A DNA stretch of 58,113 nucleotides from Arthrobacter sp. Lineage in GTDB: Bacteria > Actinomycetota > Actinomycetes > Actinomycetales > Micrococcaceae. The notes beneath the pieces are model-generated. The model saw nothing but the letters and a program-made list of their open reading frames with translations, was not told the DNA's origin and searched no databases. Both the position numbers and the translations under genes were made by a program. Below, one piece after another: positions 45,148 through 54,743 of the stretch (position 1 is the stretch's first letter; each line of letters opens with the position of its first letter). Where the stretch lies: positions 1 to 58,113 of the forward strand of contig NZ_JAPSHJ010000003.1 of the NCBI RefSeq assembly GCF_031179985.1, in the 5' to 3' direction.

Positions 45148-45201
45148 CAGCCGGCCACTGCTTTACTCATGCCCTTAACCCTAGTTGCTGATGCAGGAAC
45201 G

Positions 45202-46746
45202 CTAGGTCACAGCACCGCCGTTAACAGCACCTTCCACGGCACTGTCTCCAAGTGCAGCGCTATCACCTTTCCTGATTCGCTCCACGACGGCGGTGGTGGA
45301 CAGCTCCGCGACGTAGTCCAGGATGGTCACCTTGCCGCCGTAGCGTTCAACAGCCTGGGTTTCGGCGAGCATTTCCGGCGTGTAATCGCCGCCTTTGGCG
45401 TAGATCTCGGGCTGGACCATATCAATCAACGGGATGGGCGTCGGGGTGTCGAAAACCGTTACGTAATCCACGCAGCTCAGTGCGGCGATGACGGCTGCCC
45501 TGTCAGCCACCGTGTTGATCGGCCGGCCGGGGCCTTTGAGCTTGCGCACGGAATCGTCGCTGTTGAGCGCGACCACCAGGACGTCACCCAATTGCTTGGC
45601 CTGGTTGAGGTATCTTGTGTGGCCGCGGTGCAGCACGTCGAAGCATCCGTTCGTCAGAACGATCCTGCGGCCTTCGCTGCGGTGACCTTGGACATGGCGC
45701 ACCAGCTCCTCTGCGCTGAGGGCCGTATCCGCGAAGCTTTCGAGGTACCGGCTAAGCTCCGCTGTGCCGCACACCGAGGTGCCGGCATGGTGAACCACGA
45801 CGTCGGCGGCAGCCTGTGCGAGGTCAAGGCTGGTGGTGAGGGGCAGGGAGGCGGTCCTGGCCAACGTCAGGGCAGCCACGAAGGTGTCCCCGGCCCCCGA
45901 GGCCTGCTTTTCAGTAGCCGGCCTCGCCCAGGTGCGGTGGGTGGTGCCGGCCGCGGGCAGCAGCAACGTGCCGTCCCGGTCCAGAGTGACCACCACGGCC
46001 TTTGCCCCCGTTGCTTCAATCAGGCGGTCCCGGTTGCTCTCGATGACGGCGGGACGGTCGTCCTCGTCGGACAACCGAAGGTCCAGCAGCCGTGCTGCCT
46101 CCTGCGCATTGGGAGTCACCAGGTCCGGTTGAAGGTGGGCCCACGGGCGGGGATCGTGCGCGTCCACCACCGTGAGAGGTCCTGCCTGCCGGCCGGAGAG
46201 TACATCCAGGAGCGCGCTCCGGACCGGACCTTCCAGCGCGCCGGAACTGTAATCGCACAGGACAACGGCGTCCTGGCCCCTAACGGAATCGGCTACTGCG
46301 TCCGCCAGTGTGTTCAACGCCTCCAGAGGAATGGCCCGGGCGGCATCATCGAAACGGAGCAGGACCTGCCCGCCACTGCTGATCCGGGTTTTGGTAGTGG
46401 TCACCATGTCCGGGTGGGCCACCAGATTCCGGACGTCCACCCCTGCGTCCTGCAGCTGCCGCTTGAGTTCCCGGCCTGCCTCATCCTGGCCGATGATCCC
46501 CGCGATCCTGACCCGGGCCCCCAAGGCAGCGAGGTTCATGGCGGTATTGGCAGCGCCGCCGGGTGCGAAGTCCCTTCGGTTTATTTCCACCACGGGTGCC
46601 GGGGCTTCACGGCACAAACGGTTGATGGCACCGCTCCACCAGCCATCGAGCATGACGTCGCCCATCACCGTAATGGCAGGAGAGGAAGCAGCGAGCCTGG
46701 CGGGCAGCCATTCCGCCAGGCCCCGCTGCTCGGAGAGCTCCGTCAT
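45202..46746 (-). CDS. hldE: Bifunctional heptose 7-phosphate kinase / 1-phosphate nucleotidyltransferase
   Basis: 514 residues, two domains. The PfkB kinase (1-330) has FAPGGAANTAMNLAALGARV and the catalytic QASGAGDTFVAALTLA. The cytidylyltransferase-type domain (about 355-490) has TNGCFDVLHRGHTRYLNQAK with the HxGH motif, and YAKGGDYTPEMLAE. HldE phosphorylates heptose 7-phosphate at C1 and later joins it to a nucleotide. It overlaps the upstream aldehyde dehydrogenase gene by 4 nt. A second HldE-like protein is encoded at 50361-51755. Confidence 0.88.
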   Translation of the reverse strand: MTELSEQRGLAEWLPARLAASSPAITVMGDVMLDGWWSGAINRLCREAPAPVVEINRRDFAPGGAANTAMNLAALGARVRIAGIIGQDEAGRELKRQLQDAGVDVRNLVAHPDMVTTTKTRISSGGQVLLRFDDAARAIPLEALNTLADAVADSVRGQDAVVLCDYSSGALEGPVRSALLDVLSGRQAGPLTVVDAHDPRPWAHLQPDLVTPNAQEAARLLDLRLSDEDDRPAVIESNRDRLIEATGAKAVVVTLDRDGTLLLPAAGTTHRTWARPATEKQASGAGDTFVAALTLARTASLPLTTSLDLAQAAADVVVHHAGTSVCGTAELSRYLESFADTALSAEELVRHVQGHRSEGRRIVLTNGCFDVLHRGHTRYLNQAKQLGDVLVVALNSDDSVRKLKGPGRPINTVADRAAVIAALSCVDYVTVFDTPTPIPLIDMVQPEIYAKGGDYTPEMLAETQAVERYGGKVTILDYVAELSTTAVVERIRKGDSAALGDSAVEGAVNGGAVT

Positions 46747-48260
46747 GGCTGACCGTCCACGCTGCCGTCGACGACGTCGGCGTCTTCTGTGTGAACAAGC
46801 GCAATGCTCGCCGGAGCAGCGACAACAGAGTCAGCTCCAAGAGAAGAATCAGCTTCTGGGGAAGGGTGAGTTTCAGGGACGGCAATATGGACCACCTTGA
46901 CGCGGGTGAATTCATCCAGCAGCTCCGGCCCGTACCCGAAACCATCACCGCTCGCGCCGCGCGGTTGGGCAGAGCCCCCGGGTGCACCGCCAAAGACCTC
47001 GTTGATCTTGACCGTGCCGACCGGCAGCCCGGCGATGGCGCGCTGGGCGTGGGCGATCCTTCCCGTCAGTACCGTGGCGGCCAGTCCATAGCTTCCTCCC
47101 GCAGCCAGGGCCAGGCCCTCATCGAAACTGTCCACCACCTGTACTGGCGCCACCGGCCCGAACGTCTCTTTTGTCATGATGTCCATGCTCCCAGTGCAGT
47201 CCAGGAGAACGGTCGCGGGGTAAAAAGCGCCCGGGCCCTCCGCCACCTCGCCGCCTTCGACCGCCCGGGCTCCCTGCTCCACGGCTGCCTGCACCTGCTC
47301 GTGAACAGCGTCCCGCATGCGGAGATCCACCAGCGGAGCCAACGCACCGGCATCGTTCCGTTGGCGCGCTTCCGCTTCCAGTGCTGTGCAGAATGCCTCC
47401 GCGATGGAGCGGTGAACGTAGATCCGCTCTACTGACGTGCAGATCTGTCCGCTGTTGCTGAACGCGCCGATGGCCGCTTGCCGGGCGGCCCAGACGGGGT
47501 CGACGTCGTCATCCACCAGCAGAGGATCGTTGCCGCCGTTTTCCCTGATGACATGTGCCGCGTTCTGCAGTGACGTGCGCGCAATTTTTGCCCCTGCTTC
47601 GCTGGAACCTACGTGCGCCACCACCGCCACTCCTGCCTGCTCAGTGAGGAGCGTCCCGATCTCAGGGCCCCCGTTGAGCGTTATCAGGACATCCGGAGGG
47701 AAGACCGGAGCCAGAACCTCGCCAAGCAGGCGGCCCAGGTGCGGGCACCGTTCGCTGGGCTTGTGGATCACTGTGTTCCCGGTGACCAGGGCGGCCCCGA
47801 TAAGGCCGCAGGCCACAGCCACCGGATCGTTCCAAGGGGTCAACAGAGCGGCAACGCCACGGGGTTCGGCAACCGTGTAGTCGGACGCCAGGAGATTACC
47901 CCTCAGGCTGTGGCCGCGGTGGACAGGCCCAAGCTCCGCATACTGCTCCAGTGTTGACACGCCTGCCGCAATTCCGGCCAACGCTTCTTCCGCGGGCCTG
48001 CCGGTCTCCCGGGCGTTCAGATCGGCCAACTCGGCGGCCGCAGAGTCCAAGGCGAGCGCTGCTTTCCTCAAATACCTTCCGCGGTCGGAGGGTGACGTGG
48101 CACCCCACTCTTCCTGGGCGTCTCGGGCAGCATTGACCGCACGCCGGATATCCAAGGGAGCCGCCTCCTGCAATGTACCCACCAGATCTCCGGTCCGGGG
48201 ATCATAAATGGTGATTCCTTCCGCGGCGGCGATACGGGCTCGCTGGACAACTGTGGACAT
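46743..48260 (-). CDS. Aldehyde dehydrogenase family protein
   Basis: 505 residues. Catalytic Cys in FSNSGQICTSVERIYVH; the general-base region is VIRENGGNDPLLVDDD, where Asn replaces the usual Leu before GG but Glu is kept. The cofactor loop (AHVGSSEAGAKIART) has HVGSSEAG in place of FTGSTxVG. The C-terminal 55 residues form an acidic, alanine-rich tail not typical of ALDHs. It is cotranscribed with hldE, which suggests a role in sugar-acid or glycan-linked metabolism. Substrate unknown. Confidence 0.85.
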   Translation of the reverse strand: MSTVVQRARIAAAEGITIYDPRTGDLVGTLQEAAPLDIRRAVNAARDAQEEWGATSPSDRGRYLRKAALALDSAAAELADLNARETGRPAEEALAGIAAGVSTLEQYAELGPVHRGHSLRGNLLASDYTVAEPRGVAALLTPWNDPVAVACGLIGAALVTGNTVIHKPSERCPHLGRLLGEVLAPVFPPDVLITLNGGPEIGTLLTEQAGVAVVAHVGSSEAGAKIARTSLQNAAHVIRENGGNDPLLVDDDVDPVWAARQAAIGAFSNSGQICTSVERIYVHRSIAEAFCTALEAEARQRNDAGALAPLVDLRMRDAVHEQVQAAVEQGARAVEGGEVAEGPGAFYPATVLLDCTGSMDIMTKETFGPVAPVQVVDSFDEGLALAAGGSYGLAATVLTGRIAHAQRAIAGLPVGTVKINEVFGGAPGGSAQPRGASGDGFGYGPELLDEFTRVKVVHIAVPETHPSPEADSSLGADSVVAAPASIALVHTEDADVVDGSVDGQP

Positions 48261-48511
48261 CGCGTTCCTCCTCGGAAGTCGTGGCCCAGCCCCGGGTGAG
48301 GGGTGGGAAGCAGTGGGTCTGCAAGACGTTCTTATCCCGTATCCGTACCCTTTGAAAAGGCCGTTTAGACACCGGAACAGGGACTCATTTTGAAGCGGAA
48401 CGAGAGGGTCCTTTGCCAGTAGCCAGAGGCCGCTGAAGGGCCGTATGGTGGCTGCACGGGGAACCGCGGCCAGGCCCCCAAAGAGACGATCAGCAGCATA
48501 AGGAGAGCAGA

Positions 48512-49657
48512 GTGGAGCAGCTGACGGCAGATTTTGGAGGAGCGGGCATCGTCGGGACCGGAGTTGGTCCGGTTTTGGAAAAGTTCGAGGGAATCTCCCG
48601 GATTGCCGTGCTCCGCGGAGGCGGGCTCGGGGATCTGCTGTTTGCCGTTCCCGCCATCACCGCGCTGAAGGCTGCCTATCCCGGGGCGGAAGTTACGCTG
48701 CTGGGAACGCCAATCCATGAGCAGGTGGTCAAGGCGACGGTCGGACCCATCGATAGCGTGCGTATCCTGCCCTATGCGGAAGGGGTCCGTCCGGGCGAAG
48801 AGGACCCGGAGGGGTTGGAACGCTTTTTTGCTGAGATGCGTGCAGAAGGGTTTGACCTCGCCGTGCAGCTCCACGGAGGAGGGCGCTACTCCAATCCGTT
48901 CCTGCTGCGGCTGGGGGCCCGCCACACAGTGGGCACGCGGACAGTCGACGCGGCCAGCCTGGAGCGCACAGTCCCCTACCTCTATTACCAGAATGAGCCG
49001 CTCCGCGCGTTGGAGGTGGCCGGCTTTGCCGGTGCCCCTCCCGTTGACCTTGAGGCGAAACTGGCCCCCTCCGCCAGCCTGGATGAGGACCTGGTGAACA
49101 ACGAGGCCCAGGCGCTGGTTGTGATCCATCCCGGCGCCACTGATCCCCGACGGCGTTGGCCTGCCGAACGGTTCGCGGAACTGGCCGCAGCGTGTGCGGC
49201 GGATGGATGCCAGGTGCTGGTTGTGGGCGATTTGAATGAGCAACCCCTCGCAGAACGGATCGCTGAACTCGCCGCCGTCTCCTCTCCCGGGATGGTCAGG
49301 TCAGTGGCAGGCGAGCTTGATGTGTCCGGACTGGCAGCACTGCTGGCCAGGTGCACAGTGATGGTGGCCAACGACAGCGGGCCCCGGCATTTGGCTCAGG
49401 CGCTGGGCGCTCCCACTGTCGGCATTTACTGGGCAGGAAACGTCATCAACGCCGGCGCCTTAGGCCGGAGCCTCCACCGCGTGCACCCCTCCTGGACCAC
49501 AAAATGTCCACGTTGCGGGATCGATGTGACCCAGGTCGGCTGGACGGCCCCCCGCTGCAGCCATAACGATTCCCTGGTGGAGGAGGTAGCGGTCACCGCA
49601 GTCTATGAGGACGTCCGGGGCCTTACGGCCAGGAGCCTTCATCTTCGTGGCAGATGA
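48512..49657 (+). CDS. Glycosyltransferase family 9 (heptosyltransferase-like), first
   Basis: 381 residues from GTG 48512 with AAGGAG upstream. GT9 landmarks: IAVLRGGGLGDLLFAVPAIT near residue 32, a central VIHPGATDPRRRWPAERFAE, and the donor-site VANDSGPRHLAQALGAPTVG near 290. A Cys-rich end (KCPRCGIDVTQVGWTAPRCS) recalls the C-terminal segment of ADP-heptosyltransferases. It is divergent from the ALDH-hldE operon with a 251-bp shared region in which I see no other gene. It overlaps the convergent SDR gene by 35 nt. Confidence 0.87.
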   Translation: MEQLTADFGGAGIVGTGVGPVLEKFEGISRIAVLRGGGLGDLLFAVPAITALKAAYPGAEVTLLGTPIHEQVVKATVGPIDSVRILPYAEGVRPGEEDPEGLERFFAEMRAEGFDLAVQLHGGGRYSNPFLLRLGARHTVGTRTVDAASLERTVPYLYYQNEPLRALEVAGFAGAPPVDLEAKLAPSASLDEDLVNNEAQALVVIHPGATDPRRRWPAERFAELAAACAADGCQVLVVGDLNEQPLAERIAELAAVSSPGMVRSVAGELDVSGLAALLARCTVMVANDSGPRHLAQALGAPTVGIYWAGNVINAGALGRSLHRVHPSWTTKCPRCGIDVTQVGWTAPRCSHNDSLVEEVAVTAVYEDVRGLTARSLHLRGR

Positions 49658-50324
49658 GCATTTCGCGGATTTCGCATCCTTGAGGCTGGGACAGCACGAA
49701 AAGAATGGCCTGCGCCACATTGGCCGGATCATTCAAGCGGGAATCGTCCTGGGGTTTGTACTGTTCAGGACGGTCGTCGAAGAATTTGGTTTTCATTCCG
49801 CCGGGGATCATGGTGGTGACGCCTATCTCGCCGCCCGTCTCCGCTGCCAGAGCCTGGCTGAATCCCATTACTCCGAACTTTGAGGCGCAGTAGGCCGATG
49901 CTTCAGGCAGCGCCCGCTTTCCCAGCGTGGACGCAACGGTCACCGCCCTGCCGTGGTTGGCCTTCAGGTACGGCAGGGCTGCGCGGACAACAGAGACAGT
50001 CCCCAAAAGATTGACCCCGATAACCTTCTCCCAATCCTCCGCGGCCACGTCCTCCAGTTTTCCGCAGCGGTCAATCCCGGCAGCAGTCACCACGGCATCA
50101 AGTCCATCGAGAGTCTCCGCCGCCTGCCGCACCGCCTCTTCGACTGCCCTCCGATCAGAGACGTCTACTTCGTAAGCCTTTACGGCCGTGACGTTGCTGA
50201 TGTCGCGGTCCAGCACCACGGGGGTCCCGCCGGCTTTCAGGACGGCGTCGACGACGGCGGCACCGAGTCCGGACGCTCCCCCGGTCACCAGTACCCGGCC
50301 AGGGCGCGTTGATTCTGCAGTCAT
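49623..50324 (-). CDS. Short-chain dehydrogenase/reductase
   Basis: 233 residues. RVLVTGGASGLGAAVVDAVL is the cofactor motif; DAVVTAAGIDRCG takes the place of NNAG. Catalytic Ser and Tyr are in TVASTLGKRALPEASAYCAS with the YxxxK as YCASK. GGAAGG precedes the ATG. It is the last gene of the leftward heptose operon (36-nt gap after hldE-like 2). It does not show the features of the HldD epimerase. It could oxidise or reduce a sugar nucleotide or an unrelated small molecule. Confidence 0.83.
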   Translation of the reverse strand: MTAESTRPGRVLVTGGASGLGAAVVDAVLKAGGTPVVLDRDISNVTAVKAYEVDVSDRRAVEEAVRQAAETLDGLDAVVTAAGIDRCGKLEDVAAEDWEKVIGVNLLGTVSVVRAALPYLKANHGRAVTVASTLGKRALPEASAYCASKFGVMGFSQALAAETGGEIGVTTMIPGGMKTKFFDDRPEQYKPQDDSRLNDPANVAQAILFVLSQPQGCEIREMLICHEDEGSWP

Positions 50325-50360
50325 GGTTTTCCTTCCGTTGGTAAAAAATGTGGGTGGTTC

Positions 50361-51755
50361 TCAGCCGACTTTCAAGAGCGCTTCCGCAAGGTTCGACGTG
50401 GATCTCGCAGGGTGATAGGGAACGGTGGTGCACCGCCCGCCCCAGCTTTCAACAATGGCCGTTTCCGGCAGTTCCGTGACGTCGTAGTCGCCACCTTTGA
50501 CCCATAGATCCGGCCGCAGCTTGTCGAGGCACACTATGGGCGTGTCCTCGTCGAACACCATCACAGCGTCCACATACTCAAGGGCAAGGAGCATCTCTGT
50601 CCGGTCCTCCTGGCTCATGATGGGCCGGTGCTCACCCTTGATGCGCCGTACCGAGTCATCTGAGTTGAGGCACACAATCAGGCAATCCCCCAGCTTTCGT
50701 GCAGCGGCGAGCGCCCGTGTATGACCAGCATGCAGCAGGTCGAAGCAGCCCCCGGTAGCAACCACAGTCCCGCCCGCGGCGTGGACGTTGCCGGCAAGGG
50801 CCAGGGCATCGGTTCCGCTGCCGTGCAGTTTCACGGGTTGGCGCTCCCCCGCCAGGGTGGCAACCCCACCTGCTCCAAGGAACGCTGCTGCCTCCCGGAC
50901 GGCCAGGACCGCGGAGTCATCCACGTTGTGGCCGTCCAGCAGGTGCACAACGAGGCTCGCGGCCAGCCGGTCGCCGGCGCCGCAGGGGTCTGACACCGAG
51001 GTTGCCGGGGCGGGAATGGTCAAGGCAGGCCTGCCGTCCTCCCGCACGAGCACGGCGCCGCGCGCTCCCATTGTTACCAGTACCGCTTTACTGTGCCAGT
51101 TCCGCAAGAGTGCCGCCGCAATATACCCGGGGTCTTCGTTTCGTTCATCACCCTTGGGCTCACTGCTCCTGAGCTCCCCTGGCCGTGCCCAGAAACCGCG
51201 GGCTTCAGTCAGGTTGGGGGTCACGGCGTGGACGCCGCGGACAGGCTCGGCCCCTGCCGGATGCGGGTCCCAGACGATGGGGACCTTCGAAGCCAGGGAC
51301 TCCAGGATCACCCGGAGCTCTGGCGCGGCCGTCAGCCCCCTGCCGTAGTCCGCCACCACAATCGCCTTTGCCTGTCCGAGGGCGTGCAGCATCGGTTGGG
51401 TGACCGCGGGCACTGGCGGGGGCTCGCAGCCCTCGTCAAAGCGGACAACCGGGTGGCCGTCGGCCCGCACCCGGGTCTTGACCGGCGTCGGCGCTCCCGA
51501 GGGTCCGGCGATTACGGTGACCCCGTCCAAGGCGCGTTCCAGGTGCGAGGCTGATTCGTCGTCTGACAAGACAGTCACCAAGGTGACGTGATGCCCGTCA
51601 GCGGCCAGCATCTTCGCCACGAGCCCGGCACCCCCGGCCCTGCGGTGGACAGATCCAACGTCCACTACGGGAACGGGGGCGTCCGGGGACAAACGGCTGG
51701 CGTGGCCGGCGAGATCAACATCCAGCAGCACATCCCCCACCACTACTATCCTCAC
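50361..51755 (-). CDS. HldE-like kinase / nucleotidyltransferase, second copy
   Basis: 464 residues. The N-terminal PfkB-type domain has IVVVGDVLLDVDLAGHASRL and the catalytic VSDPCGAGDRLAASLVV, but its glycine motif is changed (RRAGGAGLVAKMLAADGH against PGGAANTAMNLA). The C-terminal transferase domain has TGGCFDLLHAGHTRALAAAR and VKGGDYDVTELPE. It is clearly a paralogue of 45202-46746 with an altered sugar-binding region, so it may use another sugar phosphate. The start overlaps gmhA by 4 nt. Confidence 0.82.
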   Translation of the reverse strand: MRIVVVGDVLLDVDLAGHASRLSPDAPVPVVDVGSVHRRAGGAGLVAKMLAADGHHVTLVTVLSDDESASHLERALDGVTVIAGPSGAPTPVKTRVRADGHPVVRFDEGCEPPPVPAVTQPMLHALGQAKAIVVADYGRGLTAAPELRVILESLASKVPIVWDPHPAGAEPVRGVHAVTPNLTEARGFWARPGELRSSEPKGDERNEDPGYIAAALLRNWHSKAVLVTMGARGAVLVREDGRPALTIPAPATSVSDPCGAGDRLAASLVVHLLDGHNVDDSAVLAVREAAAFLGAGGVATLAGERQPVKLHGSGTDALALAGNVHAAGGTVVATGGCFDLLHAGHTRALAAARKLGDCLIVCLNSDDSVRRIKGEHRPIMSQEDRTEMLLALEYVDAVMVFDEDTPIVCLDKLRPDLWVKGGDYDVTELPETAIVESWGGRCTTVPYHPARSTSNLAEALLKVG

Positions 51756-52474
51756 GGCCGGACCTCCCCGGACCGAAAGTGGGCGGGAGAGCCGGCGGTA
51801 AAGCCCGCTGCCCGCCTCGCAACCTCAACGTCAAACGCACGGCAGATTGCGTGCAATGCAATCAAATGCCCCTCCTGTGCATTGGCTGAAATGGCGTCAA
51901 CAACCACCGCTTCATCGCAGGCTTCCGCCAGGGGATTGGGGCCAGGCCCGGTTAAGGCCCATGTGCTGACGTTGAGGGCGGTGGCGGTTTCAACAGCCCT
52001 CAGAAGGTTGGGGCTTTTGCCACTCGTCGAAAGCAGGATCAGCACATCCCCTGACCTGCCATGGGCCCTGACCTGGCGGGCAAAGAGCTCCTCAAACCCG
52101 TAATCATTGGCGATTGCTGTCACAGCTGACGTCTCCGCATGCAGGCTGATCGCCGAAAACGGCACCCTCTCGCCGTCGAACCTTCCCACAAGCTCCGCCG
52201 TCAGGTGCTGGGCCTCGGCAGCCGAACCGCCGTTGCCGGCGGCGAGAAGCCGCTGGCCGCGCAGCAGCCGCTGCGCCAGCTCCTGCCCCCAGGAAGCGAG
52301 CCGATCGGCCTGACTGCGCAGGGATTCCAAGGCCGGAAGGACGTTCTGCAGGTGAGCCTGCACAGCCGCCAGTGACTGATTGCCGTTGGTATCCACCATG
52401 GGCGCGGTTGCCAGGGGCGGGAACGGAAGCAATGCCGGAACCACATCCTCTTTAACCTTCCATTCAGTAGTCAC
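51752..52474 (-). CDS. gmhA: Sedoheptulose 7-phosphate isomerase (SIS domain)
   Basis: 240 residues, about 45 longer at the N-terminus than typical GmhA. The SIS domain has LLAAGNGGSAAEAQHLTAEL, whose AQHLTAELVGRF carries the zinc-type His and Glu of GmhA. It also has VLILLSTSGKSPNLLRAVET and the end motif ANAQEGHLIALHAICRAFD. GmhA makes D-glycero-D-manno-heptose 7-phosphate from sedoheptulose 7-phosphate. Both ends overlap neighbours by 4 nt in the glycan operon. Confidence 0.87.
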   Translation of the reverse strand: MTTEWKVKEDVVPALLPFPPLATAPMVDTNGNQSLAAVQAHLQNVLPALESLRSQADRLASWGQELAQRLLRGQRLLAAGNGGSAAEAQHLTAELVGRFDGERVPFSAISLHAETSAVTAIANDYGFEELFARQVRAHGRSGDVLILLSTSGKSPNLLRAVETATALNVSTWALTGPGPNPLAEACDEAVVVDAISANAQEGHLIALHAICRAFDVEVARRAAGFTAGSPAHFRSGEVRP

Positions 52475-53730
52475 AGCGCTGCTCCTTTCATGTGCTCCAG
52501 CTCACGGGATGCGGCGTTTCCTGCCATCGCCTGTTGATAGGCCTTCTCTGATTCCGCTGCCACCCTGTCCCAGGAGTAGCGGGACCTGGCACGCTTCTCC
52601 CCGGCCTTGCCAAGGTCGGAGCGCAGCCCCGGGGCCCCGAGGAGTTCCGCCACCGCGGCCGCAATGGCTTCCGGATCCTTCGGTGGCACATGCAGTCCTG
52701 TCTTGCGGTCCACCACTGTGTCCCTCAGCCCGCCCACAGCAGCAGCTACAACAGGGACACCGCAGGCCATGGCTTCGAGCGGCACAATTCCAAACGGCTC
52801 ATACCAGGGTGTGCAGACCACAGCGTCCGCGCTGCGCAGGATTCCCGGCATAACTTCCCTGGGCAGTTGCCCGCGCAGGCTCACCTGATTCGCCACTCCA
52901 AGCTCTTCGGCAAGGGCCATGAGCCGGCTGCCTTCCGGGTCGGCACCGGTGACGGCTGCGTCCCCCTCGCCGCCCACGATCAGCAGCTCGACGTCGTCGA
53001 ACCCCGCGGCCCGCAGGAGCGGCAGGGCCTGAATCACCAAGTCCACGCCCTTACGTGGAACCAGGCGCCCTACGGAGAGGATGCGGTAGGTACGCGGCCG
53101 CGCTTCGGAGTCGCCTGTGGCGGAAAACAGGTCCAGGTCCACGCCGCAGGGGGCAATCGAAATTTTCCCGGTGTTGATCCCCATGGCTTTCAGCTCGAAA
53201 ACTTCGTCCGAGCATGTGGCGATGATCCGGTCAGCGGCCCGGCCCACGTACGGTTCCAGCCACTCGCGCTCTGCAGGGCTGGTGTCCTGGGAGCCCTGGT
53301 GGCGTCGTTTGACTGTTCCCAAGGCATGGAAGGTTTGAACCATGGGCACGTGCAGGCCGGAGTCTCCCCTTCTGGCCGCATCCAGCGAAGCGAGTCCGGA
53401 CATCCAGAAATGCCCATGGACGACGTCGGGGCGCCGGCTTCCCCAATCCTTTGCAATCCCGTCAGCCAGCTTGCCCATAAACGGGAGTAATTCATCCTTG
53501 GGAACATGCTTCGCGGGACCCGCATCAACATGGACCACTTCGAGGCGAGGCATAATCCTGACCCTGGCCGGCAGATCGGCGGCATCCCGGCGCGTGTAAA
53601 CAGTGACGTGATGGCCGCGGCGGGAGAGAGCAGTTGAGAGAGCTGCGACGTGGACGTTCTGCCCGCCCGCATCCACTCCGCCCAGCGCGGCCAGAGGACT
53701 CGCGTGCTCTGACACCATGGATATTCTCAT
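52471..53730 (-). CDS. Glycosyltransferase family 4 (retaining, MshA/sucrose-synthase-like)
   Basis: 419 residues from ATG 53730, which has GAGAGGAAA upstream and overlaps the preceding stop as ATGA; the frame continues to 53787. N-terminal GT-B domain: HASPLAALGGVDAGGQNVHV, a donor-binding GRLVPRKGVDLVIQALPLL, and the E-x7-E motif in EPFGIVPLEAMACGVPVVAA. The GGQNVHV start resembles the inositol-glycosyltransferase branch. It likely adds a sugar to the envelope glycan made by this cluster. Confidence 0.87.
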   Translation of the reverse strand: MRISMVSEHASPLAALGGVDAGGQNVHVAALSTALSRRGHHVTVYTRRDAADLPARVRIMPRLEVVHVDAGPAKHVPKDELLPFMGKLADGIAKDWGSRRPDVVHGHFWMSGLASLDAARRGDSGLHVPMVQTFHALGTVKRRHQGSQDTSPAEREWLEPYVGRAADRIIATCSDEVFELKAMGINTGKISIAPCGVDLDLFSATGDSEARPRTYRILSVGRLVPRKGVDLVIQALPLLRAAGFDDVELLIVGGEGDAAVTGADPEGSRLMALAEELGVANQVSLRGQLPREVMPGILRSADAVVCTPWYEPFGIVPLEAMACGVPVVAAAVGGLRDTVVDRKTGLHVPPKDPEAIAAAVAELLGAPGLRSDLGKAGEKRARSRYSWDRVAAESEKAYQQAMAGNAASRELEHMKGAAL

Positions 53731-54743
53731 TGCATTTTCCTCTCTTGCGCCGGAACAAGTACTTGTCCGCTCCGGAAACGCCGGCACGGAAGGCCGTCCA
53801 GCAGTTCGTCCCAGCCGCCGAGGAAGGCATCCAGGCTGTAGTTCGCCAGGGCTGCCTCCCGCGCCACCGTTCCCATCTGCCGTGCTTCCTCGGGATCAAG
53901 GATCAGCCTGTGCGCCCAGCGCCGGAGCTCCTCCACCTCGGTTGAAACGACGCCGGCCCCGCGAGGCACAGCGCGGGCTGCCTCCGTAGTGGCCAGGGCA
54001 AGCACGGGCATGCCGAGATGCATCGCCTCCAGCAACGACAGACCAAGGGATGTCCAGCGCATCGGGTGCAGGTAGACACGGCAGCGGGCCAGTTCATGAT
54101 GGAGGGAGGGCGTCGGCAAGTCCCCGCGAAGCTTCAATCGCGACGGATAGATTCCCGTTTCAGCCATCAGCCCGTCTCCCCCCATGCCGAACACCTGAAG
54201 CGGAGCGACTGAAGCAAAACGAGCCAACAGGTCAGTGCCCGTCACCCTTCCGCGGCGCACCGGTTCATTGACCACGACGCCCAGATCGGGGCTCTCCCCG
54301 GTGTAGAGGTAGCCCGGATCCGGGATGCCGTGCTCAATTACCGCGGTGGGGGCCACCCCGCTATCCCAGAAAAGGTCGTTGAAATGCGTCACATGGACTA
54401 TGGGAATGTTGTTCTGGCCAGAGAGCGGGTGGCTTGTCCACGGCACATCCCCCTTCGGCGTGTTGTGTTCCACATACACAGCCGGAAGCTCCGTACCCGG
54501 CCTTCGTCCCAGAACACGCTGGACTTCGTCGATCTCTTCGGGGCGTTGGAGGACGACGGCGTCAATGCTGTCCGCGTCCAACGCCGCCAACGTGACTTCA
54601 GAAACCGCCGCAGGCCAGTTCCTGCCTGCGCGTCCCAGCCCCCATGGGCCTCCTTCGGGAAGGACCGGCAGGAGGTACTCGTGGCGTCCCCGGACGAACG
54701 CGTCCGTCCAGGAGCCGTGAACATGCCACAACAGGATTCTCAT
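53727..54743 (-). CDS. Glycosyltransferase, GT-B type
   Basis: 338 residues, a divergent GT4-like protein. RILLWHVHGSWTDAFVRGRH opens the acceptor domain; VYVEHNTPKGDVPWTSHPLS is near 95, and the donor domain has RWTSLGLSLLEAMHLGMPVL then LALATTEAARAVP. The E-x7-E motif is weakened. Acceptor and donor are unknown. It overlaps genes on both sides by 4 nt. Confidence 0.78.
   Translation of the reverse strand: MRILLWHVHGSWTDAFVRGRHEYLLPVLPEGGPWGLGRAGRNWPAAVSEVTLAALDADSIDAVVLQRPEEIDEVQRVLGRRPGTELPAVYVEHNTPKGDVPWTSHPLSGQNNIPIVHVTHFNDLFWDSGVAPTAVIEHGIPDPGYLYTGESPDLGVVVNEPVRRGRVTGTDLLARFASVAPLQVFGMGGDGLMAETGIYPSRLKLRGDLPTPSLHHELARCRVYLHPMRWTSLGLSLLEAMHLGMPVLALATTEAARAVPRGAGVVSTEVEELRRWAHRLILDPEEARQMGTVAREAALANYSLDAFLGGWDELLDGLPCRRFRSGQVLVPAQERKMQ

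Noticed and set aside
45169..46752. 527-codon open frame antisense to hldE
   Set aside because: It mirrors the whole hldE gene in a high-GC sequence, has no recognisable domain or ribosome site, and the sense gene has complete motifs.
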